From: Muraenolepis orangiensis
Taxonomy: Eukaryota > Chordata > Actinopteri > Gadiformes > Muraenolepididae
Direction of reading: 5' to 3'
Assembly (NCBI GenBank): GCA_027704905.1
Contig: CM051000.1
Span: 18,375,949-18,439,948 of the forward strand
DNA: 64,000 nt
Shown: positions 1 to 46,905 of the stretch, piece after piece
How positions within the stretch are numbered: the first letter of the stretch is position 1
How the letters are laid out: the number at the start of each line of letters is the position of its first letter
Translations under genes and position numbers: made by a program
Notes under the pieces: generated by a model
The model's input: only the letters and a program-made list of their open reading frames with translations
Database searches by the model: none
Told to the model about the DNA's origin: nothing

Positions 1-547
1 CCTATACTGCGTTGATTTGCACATGAAGATCTAGTGCTGAAGATTAAAGATTATAAAATAAGAAATACTAATAGAAAAGTTTGTGGAATTCAAGTTTCCG
101 GGACAAGTTGTATTTTCCCAGAATATCTCAGCCTATATCTATTTTTTACACTTAATTGTAAATGTGTCCAATTTACCGGGAGGTACAGATACATTTTCCT
201 TTTTTTTTTTAAACTTTTACTAGTAAAAAGTTAAATAGTTCAGTAGTAAAAAACAACACAAAACAGCGGGGGTCCCAACACAGCAGGTCCAAACCCTCGT
301 GCTTCACTCCGCTACTTGGAAATGTCTGTAACTCTAAACCTTTCTCCTCTGCAGCGCCTGGTCCACCGTTCAACTCACAGGAAGAGTTGTTGTTGTTGTG
401 CGTTACGGATATGTGTATTTGTACTTGAGTAGTACTCAGTACTTCAGCCACTACTAGTCAATACTGCCAAGCAGATAGACCCCTCTCTATACACATTATT
501 GTTTTTAGGGGACGATAATGGATTCACCCATGGAAATAATGGGTTTT

Positions 548-633
548 CCACATGGTAGTAAAGGTGGTATATATATATCTATAGATAGATATATATATAT
601 CTATAGATATATAGCCTTTTTACTACCATGTGG
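548..633. mobile_element. Palindromic MITE-like hairpin
   Basis: The 15-bp perfect inverted arms ccacatggtagtaaa (548-562) and tttactaccatgtgg (619-633) enclose an AT-rich, itself palindromic core of tatatatctatagata type. The structure suggests a small foldback element. No family is assigned. Confidence 0.5.
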
Positions 634-1002
634 ACCCTGCAGATATACCCTGCAGTGATATCACTGTCCTAGCCTAGTGTCTCTCGCCCTTTTCCTGGAC
701 AGCCAGGTCCCGATCCTGATGTTAAGGAATGCCGCCATGGTTTTTTCCCCTTACATTTGTAGAGTATGTGTTTAAGTGGAAACACTTGCTCAAGAAATCC
801 CAACTCGATCGGAAAACCACAGTTCAACCGACATGGAAATGTGAAAAATGTCTAAAATCGTCCACTGCTAACTTCCTCCAGGAAAAGAAGTAGCCTGGAC
901 TAACAGCAAGAACAGAGACTGACTTACCTAGATGCTGTGGGCTGCTGGGCTGGATGGTGTGTGTGTGCGGCCGTGTATGTGTGTGTATGTGTGTGTGAGA
1001 CA

Positions 1003-1008
<6 letters not shown>

Positions 1009-1069
<61 letters not shown>
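1009..1069. repeat. (GT)n microsatellite
   Basis: A pure array preceded by imperfect GT from about 955, followed by a GAG-rich purine tract at 1118-1160. The region 1-2340 has no recognisable gene. Confidence 0.97.
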
Positions 1070-1070
<1 letters not shown>

Positions 1071-1386
1071 CTGCAAGTCAAGGAGGCTGATGTGAACACT
1101 GTTTATTTCTTCATCTGTGAAGGAGAAAGAGGAGGAGGAAGAGGAGGAGGGAGAGGGCACAGCAGCCTGCCTGGGCGGAGACTCCAGGAGAGAAGACTCT
1201 GGTGTGTGTTGTGTGTGTGTTTCCCAGAACTCCAAACGCCAACGCACCTTATGTGATTCCAGTGTGTGGCAGACTCATCATTATCATCAGCGTGTTCACA
1301 CACATGTGTGTGGTTAGGCGTGTCCAAACATAACAGCGGCTACAGCCCAGAGCACAACATGTACACCAACATTTACATTGCTGGCC

Positions 1387-1995
1387 CAGGTCAGACTAAT
1401 TCGACTCTGGTTGAAGCAGCCTCACCTGGCCCCAGTCTGAATGATTAGAGTCTGGTTGAAGCAGCCTCACCTGGCCCCAGTAAGACTGATACGAGTCTAG
1501 TTGAAGCAGCCTCACCTGGCCCCAGTAAGACTGATACGAGTCTAGTTGAAGCAGCCTCACCTGGCCCCAGTAAGACTGATACGAGTCTAGTTGAAGCAGC
1601 CTCACCTGGCCCCAGTAAGACTGATACGAGTCTAGTTGAAGCAGCCTCACCTGGCCCCAGTAAGACTGATACGAGTCTAGTTGAAGCAGCCTCACCTGGC
1701 CCCAGTAAGACTGATACGAGTCTAGTTGAAGCAGCCTCACCTGGCCCCAGTAAGACTGATACGAGTCAAGTTGAAGCGGCCTCATCTGGCCCCAGTAAGA
1801 CTGATACGAGTCTAGTTGAAGCAGCCTCACCTGGCCCCAGTAAGACTGATACGAGTCTAGTTGAAGCAGCCTTACCTGGCCCCAGTAAGACTGATACGAG
1901 TCTAGTTGAAGCAGCCTCACCTGGCCCCAGTAAGACTGATACGAGTCTAGTTGAAGCAGCCTCATCTGGCCCCAGTCTGACTGATCAGAGTCTGG
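1387..1995. repeat. 45-bp minisatellite, about 13 copies
   Basis: The unit contains ctggccccagtaagactgat followed by acgagtctagttgaagcag. The 45-bp length is a multiple of 3, so the minus strand is open throughout as a repeated 15-residue motif, but nothing else suggests a gene. Confidence 0.95.
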
Positions 1996-2339
1996 GGCTG
2001 GTGAGGCTGCACACATGTTGGTCCTTGGTAATCAAGGCCCACAGGTTAAACTAGCCATCACACACTTTCAGGAGAGCACCAGCATGGACCATCTGCTCTG
2101 TTTGCTTGTACCACGACACACACTGCCACAAACCGGATTGCTCATCACCCTGTGTCCATATCATCGGGAGGAATCCCAAGAAGCCATATGAATGTGGCAG
2201 AGTTGACTGCAACAAGTACTAATATTATCTTATAAGACGTTAGTTCCCGATGTCTGTGCATGTGGACATACTGTACAACAGTAGTATGACAAAGTAGCAT
2301 AATGTATAAGACCACCGTTTAAACAGAGACAGAAGCCAC

Positions 2340-2889
2340 CCAGTGGTTCATCAACACATTTTATTTACATAGCAGAGGAATGTGGTCAACAACGGGGAGA
2401 TCTGAGGTTCCTGAAGAGCAGAGACGTGATGGTCAGTAGCCGCCCCTGACGGTGGGACCATCCCCGCTCCTACGTCACGGTTCCAAGTATTCTCTTGAGC
2501 TCCTCCAGAACATTCAGCATCCAGTCACACCAGATCAGAAACAAACCGAGACGAGACAAGCCAAGGGGGGGGTTGAGATGTTTGGGAACACGGTGGTACA
2601 GGAGAGACTAGCAGAGGAGAACCAGATGTTTAGGAACCTGATCGGACCATGGGATTCACACAACGAGGGGCTACCAGTGGACACTGGTTAATAATGGTGG
2701 TTAAAGAAGAAAAGGCTCGGACAGCGATGACCACAAGTCCACAATGACAAAACGACACATTGGCAAGATCAGCAAAAACAACAACAACAACAAATAAACT
2801 AACTAAAACAACTACCAGTTCATATTTGTACACCTGGAATACTAGAACAACTTGGACCTATGAACAGTGATATGTGATATGTTCCCCCC
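2340..2889 (-). other. ap3s2: ap3s2 3'UTR with poly(A) signal
   Basis: The sequence after the stop is non-coding on the minus strand. A canonical AATAAA (TTTATT on plus, about 2360-2365) makes 2340-2350 the likely cleavage zone. The exact end is inferred. Confidence 0.6.
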
Positions 2890-7749
<4,860 letters not shown>

Positions 7750-8339
7750 TTTCAAAATCGAATTTTTTTTATTCCCAACTTGTGTACGTAGATAAATTAA
7801 ACGATAACAGCAGTTCGTGCTAATGTGCTACATTGACAGCAGTGTTAATCCGTGGAAGTAGATGTTCACTTCCGTTCTGAAGAAGGGCTGCTCTTCAAAA
7901 TAAAGGTCAGCAGAACGTTGACGGACGCAAGATTAAGGACTAGATCAATTATGAAAGCCAAATCATCCTAAAATAAACTCTTATTTTTACCTTATTCCAG
8001 TTTCCGTCTGAGCTGGGTTTGTTATTTACATCCGGTTACCTGTGCACATTATTTTTAGCACCATTGTATCTAGTACACGATAGTAGTTTACCAGATATAA
8101 TGGTAGTCGTTCACGCACAATGCCTTGATTCAATGTATTACAACAAGAAACAAGTTGTGGGATCGTCTGGTGGAGGGTTGAACGGTAGTGTTTCGGCTAG
8201 CAGTCTGTTCGAAAATCTACTCGCTGCGTAGAAAAAACATTGGAAGTGTAGATGTGTGCAATCTGTTAGATGGCCACTAGAGGGCTGCAGTAGTCTGGGA
8301 TGAATCTCTAAACTAGCTCTCCATCCAATCCCTGGTTCT

Positions 8340-8912
8340 ATTCTGCAGGGCAGTGAAAGGAACAGCTCCTTCCTACCTCCAGGCTATGGTCAAGCCTTAC
8401 ACCCGACCAAGCATTAGTGTCTTGCTTGCCCCGTCACACAGGGGCCCCTACACGGAAGGTCCTCGGCCCTTCTCTGTCCTGGCACCACAGTGGTGGAATG
8501 AACTCCCCACTGATATCAGGACAGCAGAGTTGCTACCAATCTTCGGCCACAGGCTGAAAACCCACCTCTTCAGGAACCACTACCCTGACCCTTTCTCTTA
8601 GCATGTGCGCTGTCTTGTTAGCTCTATTGTTTGTCAGTGCTTGTTTATTAGCTGTGGCTTATCAGCTCTGTGTGTCTGTTGGCTTCACTATTTGGCATTG
8701 CCCCTGTTTGATGTACTAATTGTGTAACATCTAGGGAGCCAACCTATTGTACTTTTACCTGAGCACTGATTCTGCTCTGTGAGGTTTGTTTGGAAGGAAA
8801 TTACTTCTGGTGACTAGTAGTTCTCTTGCCAACCTGTTGAATTGCCAACCTGTTGAATGACCTTATTGTTAGTCTCTTTGGGCAAAAGTGTCTGCTAAAT
8901 GACTGTTATCAG
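8340..8912 (+). mobile_element. LINE 3'-end fragment, best-preserved copy
   Basis: An open stretch ends RLKTHLFRNHYPDPFS at 8601, followed by the tail ctctttgggcaaaagtgtct gctaaatgac. This is the C-terminus and 3'UTR of a non-LTR element. Confidence 0.75.
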
Positions 8913-9969
8913 TCTGTTTATTTTACATTGATCCTCAGCCTTTGCCTGTCTGTATATATCTCCTTGCATGTCTAAGAATTAAACGAAAATATAGGTGATA
9001 TATAGGTTACCTGAGGGAGGTTCTACCTGCAGTGTTAGACTTGGTGCAGCTGTATTGAATTAGGTTATTTGGGGTGGAAATATGCTTCATATTTAATGGA
9101 TAACTTTGAGACCTATTGACAGTATATAACAGATTAATGTAATGTAATCTTGGACATTGGCCTCCTTACCTCTTCATGAGGGCGTCCAATTAATTAGTTC
9201 ATTGGTCAAATCAATTATCTGAGTAATGCTCTCATGGAAAATCGGGTTTTAGATGCATTTATTCTATTGTTATAATTAGTTGTATTATTAGGAATTGTAT
9301 TGTTAGTAGTATTATAGTAGAAGACAAGTCCTGTATGCTTATAGTAGTAGTAGATGTAGTCGGTGAGCACACTCTCCAACGGTACGGAGTGTGTCCCCGT
9401 GGTTTTTCCCCCTGGGACTCGTCTACGACCCCCCGCCGTGTCGTGTTCACATTCCTACAGAATAAACTTCTTTATAAAGGGCATTATTATTATTATCATT
9501 ATTATTAATAATAATAATAACGCCGGTACATTAGACGACTCTGTGCTCCACAACGCTGCTCTGAGCTGTATGTGGAGAGCTCTCATATCCAGTGCATAGA
9601 TGTTGGGGGCCTTTCATCATTAACGCGACATATGTCAGCGTGTCCTCCCATTATTTCATCCCCTCAGCGTGTTGTTCTCAGACCGAATTCCGTTCCTCTT
9701 GCATGGGCGCAGTGGACCGTGGTTGGTTGTTTGGCTGGCGAGCAAACGAGCAACGGCGCAGCTTCGCTGTAGGTGGGCTCCCGCTCCGGTGGGCTCCCCG
9801 GTGGTGGGCTCGGACATCGGCCCGGTGGCCTTTATGGGGGCACCGTTTATAACGAGGGGTTCACAAATCCGAGTAGACAGGCCCGGTGCTCTCTCTTAGC
9901 GCCCCGCCGCGGGATCCCGGAGGTATAGTGTGTGTGTGTGTGTGTGTTCGTTACGTGGGTGACTGGGTA

Positions 9970-10202
<233 letters not shown>

Positions 10203-10404
10203 GGGTGGCCCTCCGTATTCAGTTAACGGAAGCCGGGGAAGTCTTGTGCCAAAAGTGAGGTAATCGCAGTGTCTCTGGGGGCCTCTTTTAAAGTTATGGA
10301 GGCGGCCTCTAATTGCAGGGATAGTCACACGGACGGTCCGAGGATTTGTTCTCTTTTTTGATTTCATTGCAATCTCTCTCATATAATAATAAAAAGAATA
10401 ATAC

Positions 10405-10470
10405 TAATATTATTATTATATTATAATACATTTCCTTTATATAGCGCTTTTCAAGGTATCCAAATAAAAA
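10405..10470. repeat. Possible LINE tail
   Basis: The stretch tttatatagcgcttttcaag is a widespread 3'-end motif in fish retroelements. There is no coding support. Confidence 0.3.
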
Positions 10471-11179
10471 ACGTTTTTCAATCCAAAAAACTGTAAGAAA
10501 GAAGAAAACTAGGCAGTTAAAACTAACAACTCAACAAATCTAAAACTAACAAAACTAACAAGTGGTGTCTATGTCTCATATGTGACGTGCCTTGATTGAA
10601 CTGGACTTGGTCTATTTTGTTAATAAATACAACCCCTTTCCAGTTTTAAAAGTACATATTGATGAGCCACTTTCCCCTGACGTGAACTGAGTAGCCAGTA
10701 TTTTGCGTTTGAGCAACTGAGGAATGTAGTTGGTGTTTATGTCCACCAGGGGGAGATAATTAAGCCCTGTCAGTGAGTCCCACTAACGGTAGACGACGTC
10801 TGGTTTGTGTTCAACCGAAGCCCAGGAGAGTGGAGGACGGACGGAGAGACACCTTTGATCGGAGGCACCGGAGACATGTTTACCTCCAAACTACTGCTTA
10901 CAGCTCGGGGTTTTGGGTTCCGAAATAAACCGTCGGCCGCATATCACAATAACATCATCCCATGATGTGTCAGTCTGCCAGTCTATGAAACGCTGATACG
11001 GGGATAGCGGCAGATAGTCTACCATTCCCCCGACAGATTCTACCACGATGCTGTCGCCGAAATAAATAGGAATGTTTAAAAAACAATAAAACAATAAAAT
11101 CCCTCTGTAAGCAGATGCGTCAATTTCTACACAAATAATAACCATCACACGTCCCATTTATTTTCCAATTACACACCAT

Positions 11180-12406
11180 TGCAATTACACGCAAGTCAGA
11201 ACGACCCCACGTCTACGTTTGCACCCACATGTAATAAACCACAAACAATATTGGATAAAAGGCCTCATAAAATATTCTCCTGTGTGCCTGTTTTTCCAAG
11301 GATTCCAGCACCTGCCGAGGGGGAGAAGCAACAACAATCCAGATACCACGACCCGGGCTCCGTCTTTTCGGTCACACACCCCCCACCCCCCCCCCTCCTC
11401 CCCGGTCGTAAACGAGTCGCCAGCCGAGCGGTGTGTGTGTGACTGCTGCGTGTTTACAGCCCGGATCCCACGGTGTATGTGTATGTGTGTGTGTATGTGT
11501 GTGCGGGGAGTTCACATAGCGCACACACACGCCAGCACAGCACAGCACAACACTACCCTACACGCACGCTACAAAGACGCACTGAACCGGACACACACTC
11601 CCGCTTGGATATATTCCGCGTCGTCTTCTATTGTACACGAACACATAATACGAATGTGCGTATTGCGTGCACGAATTTACCGAGGACGGCTGCTGTTACC
11701 ATCCAGACCTGCACGGCGACGGGCAGATATTGAGATTAAATGGTCTGTGTGTGTGTCACATGAGGAGGAGGGGGCTGTTTCCCCCCCCCCGTCCATTCAT
11801 ATGCACCGCCGCGCACAACGGACCGTAGTCTGGCGTTAGCGACCACGCACGTATTCATCGTGTTGTTGTTGTTGTTTTATGTGGACGCTGCACGCTTTCC
11901 CTTTCTACAGCGTCAACGCTCATGCTTTTTTTTTTTAACACATTTTTACGAAATGTACTCGTAAAGGGATGCGGAACGCCGAGGGATTCGTCTCGACGCA
12001 AGTCTCGTCTCCACGTCGCTAGCGCAGGAAAACGGCGCGACTATGCCGATTAAAACAGGGTTTATCGCTGGAAGGAGACATCGGTGATTTCCGGAGCGGC
12101 TCGACCGAGTCCGCCGCTCTGCTCGCGCTCTCTCTCTCTCCGTCTCTCTCCCTTCCCTCTCTCTCCCAAGACATTCCACAGCAGCACGAGACGAACAGAA
12201 CACTGGGAGCTCGTGCGCGACAGCCAGTTGAGTGGAGCTAAGCTAAAGCTAGCTGTGCTGTTCCACCTCCATCAAACCGGCCGCACACCACCGGGTGAAC
12301 CGCGTCGAGTGTCGTGTGTGTGTGTACCGCCGCCACTCCACGCGTGTGACTACGACGGTTATATATTTCTCCTCATCACATAGATACAGCTATATTGTGT
12401 ATGTTT
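11180..12406 (+). promoter_or_regulatory. igf1r: CpG-rich igf1r 5' flank and 5'UTR
   Basis: The stretch before the start codon is GC- and CpG-rich with pyrimidine tracts and no clear TATA box, as is known for IGF1R promoters. Start sites cannot be placed. Several open stretches in it (for example 11219-11839) have no family resemblance and are treated as non-coding. Confidence 0.5.
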
Positions 12407-40927
<28,521 letters not shown>

Positions 40928-41098
40928 CCCCCCCCCCCCCCCTGCCTCCCTCCTACTCAGACTAACACTGCATCAACTGGGAAGGGACGAGAGAGGCTTG
41001 TTTCTCTCTCTCTCCCTCTCTCTGGTCTTGACTTAAGGGTTTTCCTGCTGATAGAGAAGGTCGTGCTGACCTATGAACTCCCCGCTTGAGTCTTCAGT

Positions 41099-41528
41099 CA
41101 GACCCTCTCCAGTGGAGGGAAGTGAAAGACTGACACACAGACAGTAGTTCAGACCCTCTCCAGTGGAGGACAGTGAAGGACTGACAAACAGACCGTAGTT
41201 CAGACCCTCTCCAGTGAAGGACTGACACACAGACAGTTGTTCAGACCCTCTCCAGTGGAGGACTGACACACAGACAGTTGTTCAGACCCTCTCCAGTGAA
41301 GGACTGACACACAGACAGTTGTTCAGACCCTCTCCAGTGAAGGACTGACACACAGACAGTTGTTCAGACCCTCTCCAGTGAAGGACTGACACACAGACAG
41401 TTGTTCAGACCCTCTCCAGTGAAGGACTGACACACAGACAGTTGTTCAGACCCTCTCCAGTGAAGGACTGACACACAGACAGTTGTTCAGACCCTCTCCA
41501 GTGAAGGACTGACACACAGACAGTAGTT
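41099..41528. repeat. 41-bp minisatellite in igf1r 3'UTR
   Basis: About ten units contain cagaccctctccagtgaagg and then actgacacacagacagttg. They alternate between long and short forms at the left end. Confidence 0.95.
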
Positions 41529-43365
41529 CTGCCTTATTGTTGCCAAACTGTATTCTGATCCTCCATTTCAATGCGGACTGGTTGGCCACCGCCACTGTAG
41601 AGACTGCTCTTGAGAGCCTGCGTGAAAAGTGCGCCATAGACATAGGCTTTTTGAAACCGTTACCAGATTAACCACCCAGATTATTACTGCACCCTGCAGA
41701 GCTCTGAAACTCAAGAGAATGGTCTTAACATGAAGAGTTCTAAACCCATATTACCACTCCACCATACAGAGTCCACACCACACACCACACAGAGAAGCAT
41801 CTACCGTGCAGTTCACAATCCTAGGGAATCATTCCACTCCTCCTTTGAGTTCTAAACCCAGATTATAACTCCACTCCTCAGAGCTCTCAACCGAGATCAC
41901 AACCCTAGCGATTCACCACTTCTTAGAGCTCCTAATCCAGATCAACACCCTAGAGAATCAGTTCACTCCTCCTCGGAGCTCTAAACCCAGATCACCACTG
42001 CTCTTCCTCCAGCCTTTCCATGGGGCTCTGTGTCTACAAATCTGCTGCTATGGCCTCCCTTTTCTTCTTCTTCTTCTTCTTCTTCTTCTTTTGGTTTTTG
42101 ATTTAATTCAAACTTAAAAGGGGGATGTTGTCGGGTTATGTGGCGACCTGTAGTCACTGCTGTGTCTTCATCCTTCCGAAAGCTTGGCTGGCCATCATCA
42201 CAAAAAAAGGGGAGGCGGGGGCTGCCTCCCCTGCACCCCATGTATGGCTCTTGGTCTAGGGAAGGAACCGGCTCCCGCTCCCTCCTCTGTGACCACTGAC
42301 TGGAACCAGAGCTCAACCAGACCTTTCCTTTCCTTCCGTTCCGTCTTGGCTCCACACAGAGAGACACCAGGGAATTAATCATTTTTAGACTCTTCTCACC
42401 TCAAAACACTTCAGAACCCGGAATATTTATTTTCCTATTTCTTTTGTATGTATTTAGTATTTTATTTCAGGATGTGTAAAATCACTGTAAATGTAAATGA
42501 CCTGCTGGTCTCTCCTCCTCGGTCCTTTGGTTTTGTGCTCTTCATTTACCTCGATGTTTAGTTCTCAGAAACGGATGTACACACACAGACACAGCCCGCA
42601 GCCACACAGCCTGGCCAGCAGGGGGAACCAATGGAACTGGTCAACAACACTACTCTCACCTGTAGACAGTGTCCAAAATAAACCACTCTCACCAGCCAAT
42701 GGGCTGATTCATTTTACCATTTGGCAGGTATCACGAAATGCAGGCTTACATATCAAAAATTAAGTAAAAATTGTTGGCCGGTTAGATTTTTTTTCTTCCA
42801 ATCCGACGGGTAAATTGTAAAAGTGGACCCTGCTGGTGTAGCTGTAGCAGGCTCAGAACGTAACATTGGGTGTTCAGAGGGGTGGGGGGCTGAGAAGCCT
42901 GCAGTCAGGTCAGCTTCCCCCACTGTTCTGGAGACTTGGGCGGTTCTGATCCAGTGTGGTGAAACACACTGGAGGAGTATATGGAAGGAGTATATAGGTA
43001 AAAGCGTTTGGATATTTTATAGCATTGTTGAGGTACATATGCTGTGGTGCGGTTCGGAAGGAGAGTTCCACTTCCTCTGGAAAACAAAAGACCCTTCATT
43101 GTTTCGGTTTTTGTAATTTTTGAAATTGTTTAAGGAAAGGTAATCTTTTTGGGGGGTTTTTGTTCAACAATTTCCTGATTAAAACAAAAAACCTCCCTGC
43201 TCTGTACAGATGTTTTTACGTTTTTTTATATAAATATATATGATAAAAGCATAAATATATCTTCTGTGGTTGAAAGTGTCCGTTTGGATGCAGTTTGACT
43301 TGTCCTGTTCAGTTAGACTTCATGTTTTGTTGGTGAAGTGGTGGAAAGAGTGCCCCCTGGTGGAC

Positions 43366-43625
<260 letters not shown>

Positions 43626-43890
43626 TGGAGGACGACGACGACGACCAGTTCACAATTCCATTGTGTTCTTATAGACGGAACGTTTAAAAGGTTTAAATAT
43701 GTTTGTGGAGCAGAAGAGAATGTGTCCACTGGCTGCCTATCATCTACCACCTGTGTGGCCAACCAGAATCCAGGCCGGATTGGTGTTTTTTCATTACATC
43801 TGTATTTGAACATATATATATATAACATGGATATATATGTATGTTCAAAGTAGTTGGGTGATGACCAGACATCTCTGCTCTGATTGGTTG

Positions 43891-43892
<2 letters not shown>

Positions 43893-43959
<67 letters not shown>
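43893..43959. repeat. (CA)n microsatellite
   Basis: It lies 270 bp downstream of (TG)128, so a transcript could pair the two. Confidence 0.98.
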
Positions 43960-43963
<4 letters not shown>

Positions 43964-44290
43964 CTTAAAATCAAACCTTTTTAAAATCCTTCAAACCTTG
44001 TTGGGTTTTTGTTTCCGTTTCTAATGGCGGCGGTTTTGTATACGCGACCTGTGACTGAGCAGCAAAAGAATATTATTATTTTTCTTGTTTTTTCTGTTTC
44101 GTACGTTTCTTTTGAAATTAGGTCTTCTTGTCGACGGGCTGCTGGGAATTCTGGGAGTTACTGAGTAGCTGACAGAATGATTTATTGCTGTCTTTTTTTT
44201 CTAAGTTTACCACAAGAATTAAGGTGAATAAAAACTTCTGCAAAACTGTTTAAATGTGTGGTTTTCCTCTGGAAATAAAGAACCCTATGG

Positions 44291-44340
44291 TCCTAATGGT
44301 GGGCTTCACTCATCGAGTGTGTGAAGCCCACCATTGGGAC
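44291..44340 (+). terminator. 20-bp-arm hairpin after the igf1r poly(A) signal
   Basis: gtcctaatggtgggcttcac (about 44290-44309) and gtgaagcccaccattgggac (44321-44340) pair with one mismatch around an 11-nt loop, just after AATAAA at 44274. A role in 3' end formation is speculative. A small foldback element is an alternative. Confidence 0.4.
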
Positions 44341-44423
44341 AGTGAAAGTGTGGCCTGAGGGAGCAGACTGAGTTACAGAACAGTTCCTCCACACGGATTA
44401 GAGTCTGTTTGCCTCCAAGTTGA

Positions 44424-45345
44424 CTTCTACACCGCTTCTGTTTTGGATTACATCAACTCCAGCATTCACCACCCTCAAACTGACTCATCCCTCCCTGACA
44501 AGCTCAATATATTTTATGCCCGCTTCGACCGGGACAACCACGAGCTGCCCACAAGGCTACTCTCCCCGCTGACCACCAACCCCTCACCCCCAGAGACATG
44601 TGTGAGTAGAACTGAGCAGAACAAATGCACGTAAGGAAGCTGGTATCCCCGGTCGGGTGCTCAGGAACTGCGCTGAGCAGCTGACTGAGGTCCTAACTTA
44701 CATTACATAACATGACCTAACGTCATTAGCTCAGGCAGTCCCAGCGTGCCTTAAAACCACCTCATTCACCATTGTGCCAGTGCCAAAACACTCGAGCCTT
44801 AAGAACTTCTGCCCTGTTGCACTCACCCCCATCATCATGAAGTGCTTTGAGAGGCTGGTCCTGGCTCACCTCAAATCTGGCCTCTCACCCTCACTGGATA
44901 AACACCAATTTGCCTACCGTGAGAACAGGAGCACGGAGGATGACATCTCCTCAGCTCTTCACTCTGCTCTCCCACCTGGATGAGAGCAACACCCATGTTA
45001 GAATGCTGTTCACTTCAGACTTCAGCTCAGAATTTAACACCATCATTCCCTCCAAACTCATCTTCAAACTTGGTTAGAACCTTATAGAAACCAAGAATCT
45101 TGATATTAACTCTTCTGTTTGTAACTGGTTATTGGACTTCCTAACCAACAGACCCCAGTCTGTCAGGTTAGACAATCTCATCAAACCACAACCTGGCCCT
45201 CCACACCAAGAAAACCAAGGAGCTCATTGTGGACTTCAAAAAAACCAGAGCTTGCACGCACACCCCATCCTCATCAACAAGGCGGAGGTTGAGCATGTCT
45301 CCAGCTTTAAATTCCTGGGGGTCGACATCTCCGGACGTATGCGCC
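44424..45345 (+). mobile_element. L2-like LINE fragment, partial reverse transcriptase
   Basis: It encodes LPDKLNIFYARFDRDN, then CPVALTPIIMKCFERLV and DKHQFAYRENRSTEDDIS, the reverse-transcriptase fingers and palm region, then NWLLDFLTNRPQSVRL. Internal deletions and frameshifts are present. The missing FADD block shows it is dead. Confidence 0.8.
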
Positions 45346-46905
45346 ATACGAGATGGCTGCCGTGTTGCGAGCTCCCGCACGACGATGCAGTTTTTTGTTA
45401 TTTATTATTTTTATCACAACTATCTTTGTACAGAAAGTTAGCAGCACGTTCATTTATGACTTATGGACACTTATGGAGATCAGATCGACAGTCGCTCGCC
45501 GCCTGCCAGAGTTTTTTCATTATTTTGACTCGGACGTCCCGCCTGAAGTCACAGCTGGATTATCTCCGACCATCTTGGGCACGATTACGTGCAAGCGTCG
45601 CAGGAAGAAGCGTGTGCTAGTCAGGCTGAGATGTCGATCCGATCGCCCCCCACTACCCACCATTCTACTGGCTTAATGTACAGTCTCTGGACAATACGTT
45701 AAGCGAGCTACAGGCTCGTATTCAATTCCACCGGGAAACTAAGGACAATTGTATCATCTGCCTTACGGAGACATGGATGTCGGAGGGGGTTACCGACGCA
45801 GCTATCGAGCCGACGGGATTTTCCGTCCGCTGGGCGGACAAAACAAAGGCTCTCTCCGGTAAAGATCGTGGAGGGGGGGGGGGTTATGTCTCATGATAAA
45901 CGGATCTTGGTGCAACCAAAGTCATGTACATCCCCTCAAGTCTTTCTGTTCCCCGGACCTGGAGTACCTGATGCTTATGTGCCGTCCACACTGGCTACCT
46001 CGGGTAACCGTGACCGCTGTTTACATTCCCCCACAAGCCAACACGGACCCAGCGCTGAAGGAACTGTATGGGGCTATCAGCGAACAGGAGTCGGCACACC
46101 CTGAGGCTGCTCTCATTGTGGCGGGGGACTTCAACAAGGCGAACCTGAAGAAGGTTCTCCCGAAGTTCTACCAACACATAACGAGCAACACACGGGGTGA
46201 GCGGATTCTCGACCACTGCTACACCCCCTTCCGTGATGGCTACAAGGCCCTCCTCCGCCCAACGTTCGGCAAATCAGACCACCGCTCTATCCAGCTACTC
46301 CCCGTCTATAGGCAGAGACTGAAGCAGCAACCGATCGCTGTGAGGGAGGTCCAATGCTGGTCGGACCAATCGGACTCTACTATGCTACAGGATTGTTTTG
46401 ATCGCGCTGACTGGGACATGTTCCGGGTTGCCTCGGACAATAACATAAACGAGTACGCGTCCTCGGTCACCAAGAGTGCATAGATGACGTTGTTCTGACC
46501 AACTCGGTTTGGATATATACCAACCAGAAACCGTGGATTAACGGTGATGTTCGCGCTGCCCTCCACGTGCGTAACTCCGCCTTTGGCTCCGGGAATATAC
46601 GAGAGCCCGCTACGACCTCCGTAAGACCATCGTCACTGCCAAGCGGGAGTACAAGGACAGAGTGGAGGAGAAATTCAAGAGCCACGACGTGAAGGGTATG
46701 TGGCAGGGGTTACAGACGATAACGAACTTCAGAGGGAGAACCAGTTGTGTAGAGAACTCCTCTACCTCCCTCCCAGGAGAGCTAAATCATTTTTTTGCTC
46801 GGTTCGACGTGAACGGCAGCCCGCCGAATCCAGCGCCGCCTGAGGAGCAGCAGCAAGAGCGCGCACATCGTTGTCGTGAGTTCATCGTATCCCTAGCCAG
46901 TTAGC
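45346..46905 (+). mobile_element. L2-like LINE, 5' part with AP endonuclease
   Basis: A second element starts MAAVLRAPARRC. It continues with CIICLTETWMSEGV, VTAVYIPPQANTDP, GDFNKANL and SDHRSI, the AP-endonuclease motifs. A poly-G run near 45885 shifts the frame. Its continuation appears at 51168, after a nested insertion. Confidence 0.8.

Noticed and set aside
11219..11839. A 206-codon open frame upstream of igf1r
   Set aside because: It lies in CpG- and CA-rich 5' flank and its composition follows the DNA repeats (Thr/His/Arg-rich). I treat it as non-coding, possibly upstream-ORF material.
12401..12406. igf1r start at the upstream ATG (12401)
   Set aside because: It is in frame and would add only two residues (MF). 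The downstream ATGGCC has better context, but the choice is not certain.
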